Below, piece by piece: positions 23,142 to 34,195 of a DNA stretch of 64,000 nucleotides. The DNA comes from Timema cristinae (taxonomy: Eukaryota > Arthropoda > Insecta > Phasmatodea > Timematidae): assembly GCA_039000515.1 (NCBI GenBank), contig JBCFYV010011172.1:71187941-71251940 (forward strand), written 5' to 3'. Each line of letters opens with the position of its first letter. Within the stretch, counting starts at the first letter, position 1. Below the pieces are notes generated by a model, which was not told the origin of the DNA, made no database searches, and worked only from the letters and a program-made list of their open reading frames with translations. Made by a program: the position numbers and the translations under genes.

Positions 23142-23690
23142 TTTGAGTACAAACGAAGATACATTCTTTTCCCCGTGGCGATAGCCTCGAATGTATGATT
23201 ATGTCTTTGAGCCACGCTCAGTTTTTTCGTGTTTGCCTTGGCCCTTTGCACAGCTTTAGTGATTTTTGCAGCACCTCCTGCTACAGTTTTTAATGCGGCA
23301 ACCCTCCCTTCTTATTCTTCGTACGACAATCAGTAGTGCGTCATTTATTCGCACTTCGATTACGACGACTTCCTTTTTGTTAGACCACTACCCAACTTAA
23401 CTTAATCCTTCATCGTGTTCGTTACAGCCCAAGTGGTGTATTTCTCACCCAAGTTTGTATCATACGCGAATATTCTTTTTTAAGCTATCTCTGTAAGTTA
23501 TAGATCTACGGTATGACGATCAGCAAGATATTTTACCTTGGTGTATGTGATATCGTGATCTCTACAAGGTCAGTCCAACTCCTTAACGCCGGGATCCCCT
23601 AGTTTAAAAGGTTCGGTCAACTTTGTACCGGGTCCATAGTATTGGTATCCAGGTCAATGCGCTGAAACGGCAATTTTTTTATAATCTTAC
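23123..23690 (-). pseudogene. PLA2-like gene with basic Ala/Lys-rich tail (Polinton)
   Basis: Minus strand. Near 23670 it reads PGYQYYGPGTKL, then GDPGVKELD, then PCRDHDITYTKV. The GPGT glycine-rich loop and the CR-HD pair match the calcium-binding loop and catalytic His-Asp of the phospholipase A2 domain, which is known from parvovirus VP1 and from some adintoviruses/Polintons. Downstream a frame reads NLGEKYTTWAVTNTM, and further on GGAAKITKAVQRAKANTKK, a basic helical stretch, ending at a stop at 23123. Three or more internal stops are present. In viruses such a domain helps membrane passage; here only the family resemblance is claimed. Confidence 0.7.
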
Positions 23691-23767
23691 TCAGCAGTCA
23701 ACCTCACTTTCTTCGCTTCATGGCACATACCATCTGACGTGTATATAGACATGTACATTATATAGCC

Positions 23768-24864
23768 GTGCTAGTTGTCATGAAGCTAGTGAGACAGACA
23801 GATTTGTTATCCATGCGCGATAACGATCATGATGAGAGAAAGACTTTACCTCAGAGGCACGGTCCGTTGTTACCTGATACTATTAGTTGCATCATTTTCG
23901 GACCTTCAAATTACGGGAAGACGAATGATATGATCAGTCTAATTGAGGAACCAAAAGGGATTACGGTTCAAGAACGTGTACGTTTACTCTAAATCGTTGT
24001 ACCAACCCAACAAGGCCGCCAGCAGGATTTTTTTTCAAGGCGGGGCAAACCGGGAGGTATGGAATACCCTCTAGGACGGCGCGGGCTCTAGGGTCCTACC
24101 ACGAGAAAATTTATAAAATTTAAGCCTTAAAAGACGCTTTTAAGGCAATCCTTGTCTCCTGAAAATAAGATACAACATAAGAAAAATGTTTCAAATTTAT
24201 CAAAATTCGCGGGTGGACATTTTTTGAATTATGAATGCTGTTGGAATTGCTCACACATACGCCAAACTATCAATCATAAAGTCAGCAGGTTGTTGACATT
24301 GTTTTAGCGCTAGTTAAGGACATTATTGGGCGGGAGTAGCCTACTTATAATATGTATACAACCTCAGAATCTCAGGGGGGCAGTTACCCCCTTCGGCCCC
24401 CCTGAAACCCAAATATCAACGTTTATCTTATATCCTCTAAGTCATCGAGGGGATGAGTTATTTTCCTTTTTCTGACAACGATGAAATCATCCCACTGTCC
24501 GAATCCAAACCCGACTCTGTATTCATTTTCTACGATGTTGCTTGTGATAAACAGAGTAACAGAGAGGCTCGTTTCAATATAGGTAGACTTAGAGCCATAG
24601 ACTGTTTATGCATAAGTTATGCCGGAATTAGTATAGAACCCCTATGCAGGTGCTGAGAGATAACGAGTTATAACCTGCTCATCCTTTTCAAGATGGAAGA
24701 TACAATATTTAAAAAAAGTCTATGACGATCACGGTAACACAAATATGGCCCTATAAAAGTTTAAGGAAATGTGTTCGTACGATTTTCTAGTTTTGCATAA
24801 ATATAATGAAATCGATAAGGGACGTTACCGCTGCGGGTTCGGTACCTTTATCTTATCCGATTAA
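23768..24864 (+). pseudogene. Polinton DNA-packaging ATPase (FtsK/HerA-type) relic
   Basis: The frame from about 23768 reads LRHGPLL-like sequence, then CIIFGPSNYGKTNDM, where GPSNYGKT (23900-23923) is a Walker A motif. The reading is broken at 24011 by a 394 bp insertion and resumes at 24411 with KYQRLSYIL and SYFPFSDNDEIIP, then FIFYDVACDK, the Walker B region with its first acidic position read as Tyr. Later parts (VYDDHGNTNM, KFKEMCSYDFLVLHK, KGRYRCGFGTFIL) follow with stops and end at a TAA at 24864. A/B-type ATPases of this family are thought to package Polinton DNA. It is divergent from the protease cluster, sharing a promoter interval of about 80 bp with the PLA2 gene. Confidence 0.8.
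24011..24404. mobile_element. hAT-type MITE inserted in the ATPase relic
   Basis: The inserted block begins CAAGGCCGCC and ends GGCCCCCCTG (inward CAGGGGGGCC, 7 of 10 matching). The flanks caacccaa (24003-24010) and aaacccaa (24405-24412) are an 8 bp duplication with one mismatch. Removing the block would bring the two halves of the ATPase frame together at a Tyr-Gln-Pro-Lys context, which independently confirms the ends. The interior is non-coding. Confidence 0.8.
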
Positions 24865-24889
24865 TACGCACGTAGGCAAAGTTTATGGT

Positions 24890-26030
24890 GAGATATCATG
24901 TCGTACTTATCGAAATTCGGGCAGTCTATACAAATATAAATCAGGCAGTGGGACAGCGAGAGAGAATCTAACTATAAGCCCAAAAAGGATATTACAATGT
25001 AGACTTGAGGAGGATCATCAACACCGAAGGTCCCATAGCATCAAACTATTCTTGTAACAAGTATTACGCTGATAGGATGAATAAGAAACATAATAAAGAA
25101 CAGATACATGGTATCAACACCATCAAGAATATGATAGGTGAGTAAATTCTCTTGTCAAGAATACGGAAAAAGGGTATCGAAGGAGGCGTGACAGAAAGTG
25201 GATCAGATCGGTAAAGTTTACAAAGATCTTAATTCTTTAAGTATGAGTTTTGAGAAACTTGAAAAGTCTTCCATCACCGAGGAATTGATCGCTAAACATA
25301 TTGATACATTTTTTAGGAATATAGAAGAGTCAGCGAGAGAAACGCGACCGTAGATAGGTCGGATCGAAAAAGCTCACGAAGAACTAAATTATTTAAATAC
25401 AAGGTTGAAGAAACTAGAGGATTCTTTCGTCGCTGAAAATATGATCCTCAAACGCATAAATTATCTTGTCACGAATATGGAGGAGGTATCAAAAACGACA
25501 CAACAGAAATTTCGGCCTGTCAAAGCTTACAGAGATTTGAATTCTTTAGCTCAAAGGTCAAATAAACTAAGGATTCTTTCGCTTCACAGCAGACAATGTT
25601 CGGCGATTTGCACGACCTAGCTTCAAGAGGGCTTATTTATATCAAGATTACGGATGGTGATCTTTATTTTGACACACAAGGTGTTCCCATACGCAGTATC
25701 GGTCAGGCAAAGTTGGCTTAGGATGCAGTCTGTAGTAACTACGTTCACTCAAAGATTAGGTGGTTTCATGTAAATCTAATTAGAATCGAAACCTACAAGA
25801 AAGGATTCGAGATATTTTATAGTGTCACGAGTGAGCCTAAATATATTTTCTTCTGGGCAAAGACATTGCATTGCTGTGAACATGAAATATGTCATCATCG
25901 AATCGAACCTTACACCTATGGGACCACCAACATTCGAGGCGAAGTAAAAATACCTACTATCTATCATGCTGAAGAAGTTTTCGACCTACCTCTTACGCTG
26001 CCTGTCCAGTGGTTTTTTACGTTCGACTAA
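24890..26030 (+). pseudogene. Polinton-linked coiled-coil/fibre-like protein relic
   Basis: It begins soon after the ATPase stop. Readable parts in order are IASNYSCNKYYADRMNKK (about 25035), a heptad-rich region with three diverged repeats of a KAYxDLNSLxxRFEKLEDSF-like pattern (25195-25600), LYIKITDGDLYFDTQG (25632-25680), and a C-terminal stretch ending EEVFDLPLTLPVQWFFTFD at a TAA at 26030. The repeats look like a trimeric or dimeric coiled coil, and the DLYFDTQG block suggests a beta-rich shaft or head, so a fibre or attachment role is possible but unproven. Stops and frameshifts are present. Confidence 0.55.
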
Positions 26031-26279
26031 ATATATATAAAACATAGAGTATGTACATGTTTTTAATACATTCGTATCCGACATCATGTCGACAAAGGTT
26101 GCAGATATCAAGGAGTATAGTCACTAAATGAAAGTACAAACAGTTACGAGATGCATGACATGAGTCTGATTTCGTGGCGGGGGAAACCTTTTAACCGATC
26201 ACGAAACCGCTAAACAAGATATATAATAAAACCTATGTTCCAGGATGAGTTCGAGGGTGAAGTCTATATAAAACGGAGA

Positions 26280-27215
26280 AAAGAAGAGGAATGGATTATA
26301 CTAATGGAATACACTGAACGAATTGGTCGATAAATTAAGACTCTTTCACGCAGCGGCCGGAGCAGGTCATTCACACACGATAACGAGATTGTTTCCATCA
26401 TCGAAGAATTACGCGAAACTGGAATCATTGTCTCATGTTTGTCAAGGAGGATATTGCACGTGAAATTCATCGTCCCGTAGTACGTCGTTTTGCTAGAAGA
26501 CGTGTTAGCGTAAGAGGATTGAATGAGTTTCTACAAGCTGATATGGTCGATATGATACCTTACTCTCGATCTCGTCGTCAATGAAGTGTTTCCAAACGAG
26601 CTTGGGCTGTACCCCTCAAGGTAACTACGGGAAATAACGTCACTGCAGTAGAGACGCATGTCCTTACACAGATGACACCAAATGGTTTACTCCCGTATAT
26701 AATCTGCAGACAGATAATGGGAATGAGTTTTATAACGCAGATTTAAAAGTTCTAATGGCTAGAAAAAGGATCAACCACTATTCGACATACAGCAACGTTA
26801 AGACAAGTGTCATCTAACGATCAAAAACATGATGCGGACAAGATTCACGTTTATAATATCGTATCGACGGGTCTTAAATTTTACTAACTAGCATAATCTA
26901 ACAGTACACTCGACTATCAACATGAGACCGATAGACGTAAAGAATTATAATCTTTTATGTACCGTCCATATGCATGGTAAAATGGCCAACCTCACACCAA
27001 ACAAGTTTAAATATAGAGATATCAATCGTATCAGTAAACATTAGGACGTTTTTGCAAAAGGGCATGCAACAAACTGAAAGGGGCAACTGTCCAAGATACA
27101 TAAAGTTGTCGAGACAAGTCCTAGAACCTTTCTAATAGACGATAATAGAGGTACGCCTATCATTGGAGGATTCTATGTCAAGGAACTTGTGAAGACATCA
27201 CATCCACCACACAAA
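26280..27215 (+). pseudogene. Polinton retroviral-like (DDE) integrase relic
   Basis: Upstream pieces (LVDKLRLFHAAAGAGH, then NEIVSIIEELRETGII) lie in different frames. From 26435 a 49-codon frame contains RRFARRRVSVRGLNEF and QADMVDMIPYS, whose aspartate fits the first catalytic residue. AWAVPLKVTTGNNVTAVE follows. A frameshift leads to LQTDNGNEFYNADLK (26704 on), holding the second aspartate. The expected Glu position about 36 codons on is a stop codon. The C-terminal part (INRISK, DVFAKGH, then GGFYVKELVKTSHP) ends near 27215 and fits the chromodomain-like tail of this integrase group. Clearly inactive. Confidence 0.8.
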
Positions 27216-27269
27216 ATCATTCGGCTATCAAGTTTGACTTGCCTGGCTTAGAGTGTGCCTCAATACAAG

Positions 27270-27380
27270 CGCTGTAAAACAGGAGTTGATTCGTCCAATA
27301 TTCAGACATTGCATCCTGGAACGAGTAAACTAGATTCTGATAAACATATGAAAAACATTCTGAGAACTGAGTAGCCAACA
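27270..27380 (+). pseudogene. Possible start of a further Polinton gene
   Basis: A readable stretch (SNIQTLHPGTSKLDSD, then MKNIL) directly follows the integrase relic in the same orientation. It may be the N-terminus of another element-encoded protein. The remainder is not recognisable, so this is weak. Confidence 0.25.
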
Positions 27381-30300
27381 ATGAACTAAGTTTATATATA
27401 GTATATTAAAGCTGCCAAAATTAGCTTCATTTGTAAATAAGAGCATGGCTTAGCATATCACTAGATGAAAATTAATTTTTGTAATGGTTTTTTCTATGAA
27501 GTCTGACTATAGAATGATGTTCATAATTATTTTGAAGGTGCTATTAACTGAGTTTATTTGAGACTGTGAACTCAAGTTTTCACACAGGCAGACTACATTT
27601 GACCCTACTTGGATACGAAGTAGTCAGTCTACAAAAGGGGCCAGAGTCGAAGTTAGTTTGGATAAAAACCAGCTGTTATTGAGCAGGAGTGAGGTTACAC
27701 AACTGTTTAGACGTTGTGTCTGACCGGTTGAAATAGAAATACTTTTCAACACATGTTATGTATGGATCCATGCGGGAGCTATTTCATAACACTTGTGAAA
27801 GCCATATTGGCGAGTTTTAGTTATGCCAATATGTGACAAAGACATTTTAGCCAGGTTCTCTGAGGCAAACTTGGTTCTATTCCAAGCTCAGATGTTTGGT
27901 ATAATTTTATAATGCTGTCCTTAGTTATTTTTGTTTGTGTGTTTAGAGCCAACACATTCTTGTATCCAGAAAGTTCATCTTTATTCCAACTTGATATACT
28001 AGGGTGAGGACCAGGCCTGTCCGTATTATAGTATTTCCCTTATTAAATATTTATAGCCAAGTAAATAAAAAAAAACACAAATTCTCATGTATCTTATTTA
28101 TTAAGTATATTTTACAAATCCCAACAAAAATTGATGACTTGAAAGGATTTCTTAAACAATAATACAAATATATCAGTCCTAAACACAGTTGGCCCATTAT
28201 GAAGCAAACTTGGTACATCCCTGGTTAACATGATATCATAAACCAAATACTCTATCACAAAAGGAAGATATATAAACTAAGAGGATGATACTATATGAAT
28301 CAGGAAATGTAGAATGTTGTAACATTCTGCTCTGGCGTTTCAAGTCCTACACACGAGATGTAATACTTGATAATCTCCTAGGGCCTGGATTGTCTGTGGA
28401 ACAGCTTCACCTGCCCCTACATCTACTGGAAGTGATGTACCCAAAGAGGTGCAAGTGGCGTGTTTTGCCTTCTCTACAACCACCCTCAGAACCCCAAATA
28501 GTGTCAGTAAAAACTTTTAAGAAATAATTTTAAATATAACTAAAACATAAAACAATGAAATGAGTTGAATCTATATAATAGACATTTTGAGGCAAGGCTT
28601 ATAACTTGCTATTCAAATGGCGTACTGGTATGCACATTAAAATTACCCCTGAAATTCCCAATTGGAAAGAACAGAATAGTTTTGACCCAATTTTAAAAAT
28701 ATCATAGTCAGATACAATTTCAATTAATAATTCCTTACTTATTACTTAAACAACCAATTAGCTCATTTATAAAGAGTAAACGTTATCAAAATATTTCTAG
28801 AATTTAAATAAAACTGCTTTTTCAAACATGCTATAAAATATTCTTTAACGTTTATTAAAAATTAACTAAAGAGATTTTAGCACATTCGATTTTTATTATA
28901 GCTACCAAATATAAACTGAAAGAGGGAATAATTTATTATTATCACTATTAGGTTTTCTGTCTTATGACAGGTCCATTCCTTTTGTTTACAGAACTTGAAT
29001 AGTAATAAACATAAATAATTGTCCGGAGTTACCATAAAGATAACTCCAAATAACTTCTAATGGCATTTAATATTAGTACATTTTCTTGGACTCTGGTGGT
29101 TAAAAGACAGTCCTAAAACTATCTCGCTTCCAAAACTACATTCTATCTATGACCTTAAGTGTATGCTCCTTCTTCCTACCGAAATAAATTTATTTGTATG
29201 CCACTGTTTACTAGTGATGTTAAACATTTGATGTCAAAGTGTACATGCCCAATGTTTTCAACATCCATGTTTTATAGTATCCCATAATTATTCTTTTTAA
29301 TGTACCGGCTAAACATTACTCAAGCCATAATACTTAAAATAATATCATAGTATAGTTTATAATAAAATATTTTATCAAAAATTAGAGTAAAAACCTCAAA
29401 ATGATTTTGTTACTTAGTCAAATTGTCATTTTAAAACATAAGGAAAACTAACTTGCATATAGTTTATATTGGACAACTACTTTTTAGGAACTTATCTACA
29501 TCAAACCAACCAAAATGTTTAAAATAAATGTGTATGTGAATTATAAAGCTGTCATTAGTATGACATACTTGATAAAGGTTCTATGAGATAATCACCGGTA
29601 ATTATGTAGCATGGGGTGAGGGGTAAAACATATTTAACATCAAATACTGCTATGGATCTTTATGTATATGCATGTGTATGTTAGAATGTGTAAAGTTGTC
29701 TTCATGAAGCTATTAGTTTTATTAAGTTTAACACATTGGTTACTAACAGCTTAATCTAGAGGATGGGAATAAGAAAACCAAAGTGATAAATCACACGTGG
29801 GGAACTATTCCCACAATGCATCTAGCCACTATTTTAACCATAACCTTCTCGTTACTAGCTGTTAAGTCTGTTGTGAACCTGACACCCTAGACAATGTTAC
29901 CATCGGTTGGGTTATTTCAAGCAAAAAAAAAGGAATTTAATATATATAGTTGAATACTTGAAATATCATAATCCATTAAGTTTCAAGAAAATGTCTTCCC
30001 TAAACATTTCCAAGTTTGTAACAGAATAATTTACATGCACACATTTTAAAATTATAAAACGTAAATTTAAGTGTTTCATGTTTGTTTCATAAATAACACA
30101 ATCTGTGTCTATAGAATGAGTGTGGTGATACATTATAGGGATAATCCAAAATAAGAACATTTTTTAAATATTAACATTTAGTTTAACTATTAGGTATTAA
30201 ACTAATATTAAATTATTGAATAGCAATAGGTAGGGAAAATAATATTATTAAAAAATATCCCAGGAAATATAAGTATAAATTTAGAGTAATTCCAATGTAC

Positions 30301-30757
30301 ACATGATCAGCTATTATGCATTATGCAAATATTACTATATTCAACAAGAGAGTTTACAATAAATAATGAACAAAATGAAATATACATTGCAATAATTATG
30401 ACCTAGTTACATGTAAAAATTAAACATACATTGAAAACACTCAAATGTAGTAACTTAAAAAATATATTTACTAGCAATATTTTGAATTAAAACAATTCGA
30501 CAAGAATAGAGAACACATTTTTGAAAAACAATTTGAAATTAATTGAATGTAAATGTTTAAAGGATATGTATACTAAATAATATACGATTAAAATAATAGC
30601 ATTTAAAAAGTGAGCGCCAGTAATTATTATAAAGATAAATACCAAACAATATTACATTAAAGGAGTTATTTACTTAAAAACACCTTCAAACAATTGACAA
30701 ATCTGTTAAAAATCATTGTTATATTTATTAGTTTTGCTTTTTAGATAATCATCCTTG
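27381..30757. other. AT-rich stretch with one possible exon
   Basis: Apart from the candidate terminal exon at 28085-28516 I see no coding, repeat or transposon signal. The last 12 bases before the SINE form its target duplication. Confidence 0.4.
28085..28516 (-). CDS. Possible terminal exon of an unknown gene (partial)
   Basis: On the minus strand a 58-codon open stretch from 28516 to a TGA at 28342-28340 stands out by higher GC than its surroundings. It reads GVLRVVVEKAKHATCTS and later GAGEAVPQTIQALGDY. About 240 bp below the stop lies an AATAAA signal (28102-28097 read on minus), followed by a TGTG/T-rich tract near 28085-28070, the usual layout of a polyadenylation site. A splice acceptor could lie near 28516 (a weak tract ending aaaag). 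No domain is recognised and no partner exon is proven. Confidence 0.25.
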
Positions 30758-30769
30758 AACTAAACTGTA

Positions 30770-31057
30770 GGTGACCTGGTGGTCTAGGGGTAAGGTGTCA
30801 GTCTTCTGTGCTGGGGGTCTGGGGTTCAATCCTCGGTCCCAGCACAGATTTATCTGATTGCCAAACCCTTCCTTCACCTCTGACAAGACGTGTATTAATC
30901 ACAATTAATGAATGTGAGGAATGCCAGGCCTCCACCGTGGTTATGATTCCATGTTAAACTGTAGGTCCTCCATTTCATCTCACAATCACCCTACAATTAC
31001 ATATTAGCGTGTGTATAACCCGTACGGGTAGTAGGACACGGTGCTAATAATAATAAT
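30770..31057 (+). repeat. SINE family B, full length with 12 bp target duplication
   Basis: The head has an A box in tggtctaggggtaaggtgtc and a B box in ggggttcaatcc. The family-B body follows, then the shared tail gtgtataacccg, cgggtagtaggacac and ggtgcta, ending (ata)n. aactaaactgta flanks it at 30758-30769 and 31058-31069, showing retrotransposition. The tail differs from other copies at two positions that face each other in the predicted outer stem (see findings). Confidence 0.92.
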
Positions 31058-31069
31058 AACTAAACTGTA

Positions 31070-34029
31070 CTGCAAAGCTTTCAAATAATTAAAGTAGTTT
31101 GGATGTGTTGGAAGTGTAGTCTACATTGTGGCTTACTATTCCTTCTTCTTATGCAATTTTTTTTTTATGTTTACCATACTCATCCTATCCCCTTGGATTA
31201 GCAATTATAAGTCAGTGATTGCTTAAGGTAGCATGTTATTAATTTTTATCAGTACTATCATTTTTAAATATGCTATATACATTAGTTTTTGATAAGTTGA
31301 TAATAAATAGTGCTAGCATAATCCAGGGGTTATTAATGTGTAAGATAGTAATGAAAATGCACCAGTAGAACTTGAGAGAGAAATGAAAACCCCATTAAAG
31401 TGATCAGTGGCAACCTACTTTGGTGGTAGTGCTGGATAAGGAATTCATTGGGTTAGATCAAAATTTCATGAATCAAAGGTCAGTTACCAAAAATGCGACA
31501 GTATACAATAATATAAGTAAGCTATGAGGGTTTAATATAAAAATTGATTAAAACAACCGTTGACAAATTTTTGATTAAAGCCCAAAATAAAACTGAATTT
31601 TTCATAAATATCCATAAAATATGTGTGAGAAATCACCCATATTTTAATATATATTTGGCCCATTTCTTTTTTTAAATCATGACAAGTTTGAATGGCTCAA
31701 CAGATTAAAATGATAATTTTGCTACAACACAATGTTAATTCTGAAGGAGGAAAGTATTGGTCCTCTAAGCTTTAAACATTCCTTGAGTGATCAAAATGTT
31801 ATTGAACATGCCTAGAGGCCATAAGATACACTACCAATCAAACAAATAAAACAATTACACTAGCCTTCTTTTTATAATGTTTGCTAAAAAGGTGAGCGAA
31901 ATAATATAAATGAGACCACAATAATTAGATACTAAAAATATTTATATTTACAATAATTACTTAAATTCTAAGAAATCAGGTATATCACATCTATCATAGT
32001 CTATGTACACAGGGAATTAATGCAAATCTAAAGGGATCAGATCCACTTTTTTTAAATCCAAATAATTCAACCCGAATCTTAATTTAAATTAACAAAATTG
32101 AAACTTGAATACCAATCTTAAGAAACAAGATAACCAAAAGAGGTTAGCATTCCAAAATAGATATGATTTTTTATTTTTCATTTCTGATGTTGTTATAATG
32201 CAAATTAACATTCAATCAAGTGGTAAATGAATGGTCTGCAATCTAGTAGTTAAATTTGTCCCATTATTATGTTGGGCTTATCCACTAATATGCATCAACA
32301 TAAGAAGAAAAACAAAATTGAAAACTTAAAAATTAATAATTTTTCTCAAATTATGAGTAGCCTTAATAATTTTAGAACTTGTAGGACCTACCTCTAATAA
32401 AAAGAATAGTAAAAGTTGTGCTTTGTTAAGTGTTTTTAGTTGGAATACCATCGGGTCAAATTGGGAGAGGAAGGGTTCAAGGGATTCATATATTACTGGA
32501 GAGACCACTGTCAGGAAAGCAGACGGGGGGAAAAAATCTTTGCTTTGCAAATATGAACTTGAAAAAAGTAGCCATGTTTTGAGTGAAATTAAAATTATGT
32601 TCTAAAAAATGATTAAATCGACCCTAATATTCATTAAGTTAGCTAATAAGCATAATGTATTTATTCAAATAAAAGAACTTACAACCAATGATATAAAACA
32701 TCTCTAATAATTAAAAATAGTTTAAAAAATATATTACTTTATTGGAAATATCATGAGGCAGATAAAAAATAACTAGAACTATGGAAAAAATATTGCATTA
32801 GCAATAAGAGCAAATAGTTTTGTAAATGATATTAAAAAAAAACTCTTTGCACATTCCAAATGTAGGTTACTAGATAATCCTAAGTTAATAATTACTATAT
32901 ATGGAAAAAAAAAAGATCCACAAAATATAATCTTGTGTCATAACCTAAAATGTGTATTGATTTTGAAATCACAATGGTTAATAATATATTGAAAATCAAA
33001 ATGTATCAAGCAAAAAGCTTATGTTCAGTGAATACATTTTCTCACCGTAAAAACCAAAATATCTCCTAAAAACAAAAAAAATTCACAAGAGAGAAGAATC
33101 ACTGCATGCAGGAAACACATGTCTAGGTTTGTTAGATTTATACATTTTCGACTAATTTTCAGAACAAAATACTATTAGAATTCAATTTTTTTTATTAATG
33201 AATACTTTAATAGAAGTATCATGAGGCAGATAAATAATACCTGTAAGTGCGGAAAAATTGCAATTGCAATAAGAGAAAATAATTTTGTAGGTGCTAGTTT
33301 TAAAAAAGTTTTGCAAATTCCAACTGTATGTTAATAGATAGTTCTAAATTAATTAATATCGACTTTCAGGTTGGTATTTCTAGTATATTAACTAAAGTGG
33401 ATTAAAAATCAACACAAATTTTGTGTTATATTTCACGGATAAAAAATGGCTATAGATACTTTCACTAACAAACTTCCGAGTGAATAAAGGGCAATTAAAA
33501 AAGTTTTGCTTCAGTTGCTATTAGCTTTTCTAATTTCAAAACTTGCATTCATAAATGTGGCTTAGAATACACTACTGGCACTTGTGGATAATGTTGAGGC
33601 AAAGAGGTTTTCAACTCAATATAGTGTTGTTTTCTGTGATTGAAGATCTGGTTTAGCTAAATAAATAACTTTTAAGGTACTATAACGTGATATTTAATAA
33701 GTGTTGAAATGTTAAAAATGTACTAGTTAAAAAAAGTTCAAATTTAATTTGAAACGTTTTTTTCTGTGCATCTAGTAACATTGAAGAACAAGTTGATGGC
33801 AAAATGTAAATTGGTTAATAGATTCTACTTTATTAATAAGTGGTTAAAAATTATGTTTGAAATTCTCAATATTAAAAAAAACGATTTGCATTGCATTTTA
33901 ATTTGTTTTAATGCACATTATTTAAAAATTTACACAATTTAACTCTGATTTGAAACACAAGTCTTGCAGTACTCAACTAATACAAGTGTGTGTGTGTGTG
34001 TGTTAAAACCTTATGTTTCAACTTTTTTG
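31070..34029. other. Very AT-rich stretch, nothing firm
   Basis: There are long A/T runs and frames under 75 codons. A segment at 32449-32507 on the minus strand has a good polypyrimidine tract and AG in front of it but no further exon support. A sequence near 32745-32830 (atcatgaggcagataaa) recurs near 33220, a short local repeat. Confidence 0.35.
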
Positions 34030-34195
34030 TATCCACATTGGCAGCTGCGCAGTCTAGAGCATCACTCTCGTAATATACTGACTTGCTGGTAAAAAAGAAA
34101 TTAGGTTTGAATTTTGATCAGATACAGTATACTGAGAAAGAATTTTACTTACTAAATGGTTTTTCACTCTCCCTAACACAAATTTGAGTATATGT
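34030..34195 (+). repeat. Old family-A SINE remnant
   Basis: An A-box-like block (ggcagctgcgcagtctagagc) and a decayed B box (aggtttgaattttg near 34105) are followed by the body phrase ggtttttcactctccc near 34160. There is no tail. It ends at the start of a hAT element. Confidence 0.4.

Larger units (their letters stand above)
22029..27380. mobile_element. Decayed Polinton/Maverick (virus-like DNA transposon)
   Basis: Six gene remnants lie in a compact bidirectional arrangement. On the minus strand from about 23.7 kb downward are a PLA2-like gene, an adenain-like protease and a further linked gene. On the plus strand from 23.77 kb upward are a packaging ATPase, a coiled-coil protein and a DDE integrase. 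Protein-primed DNA polymerase B and major capsid genes are not seen and may be deleted. No terminal inverted repeats were found; the left side is cut by a SINE. Every gene carries stops or frameshifts, so the copy is dead. Polintons are related to viruses (adintoviruses); this is an old germline copy. Confidence 0.85.

Noticed and set aside
22768..23184. Plus-strand 138-codon frame with Tyr/Ile repeats
   Set aside because: It is the antisense of the protease relic plus the (TA)n tract.
32449..32507. Minus-strand exon after a strong polypyrimidine tract
   Set aside because: Only 59 bp, donor uncertain, and no adjoining exon could be found.
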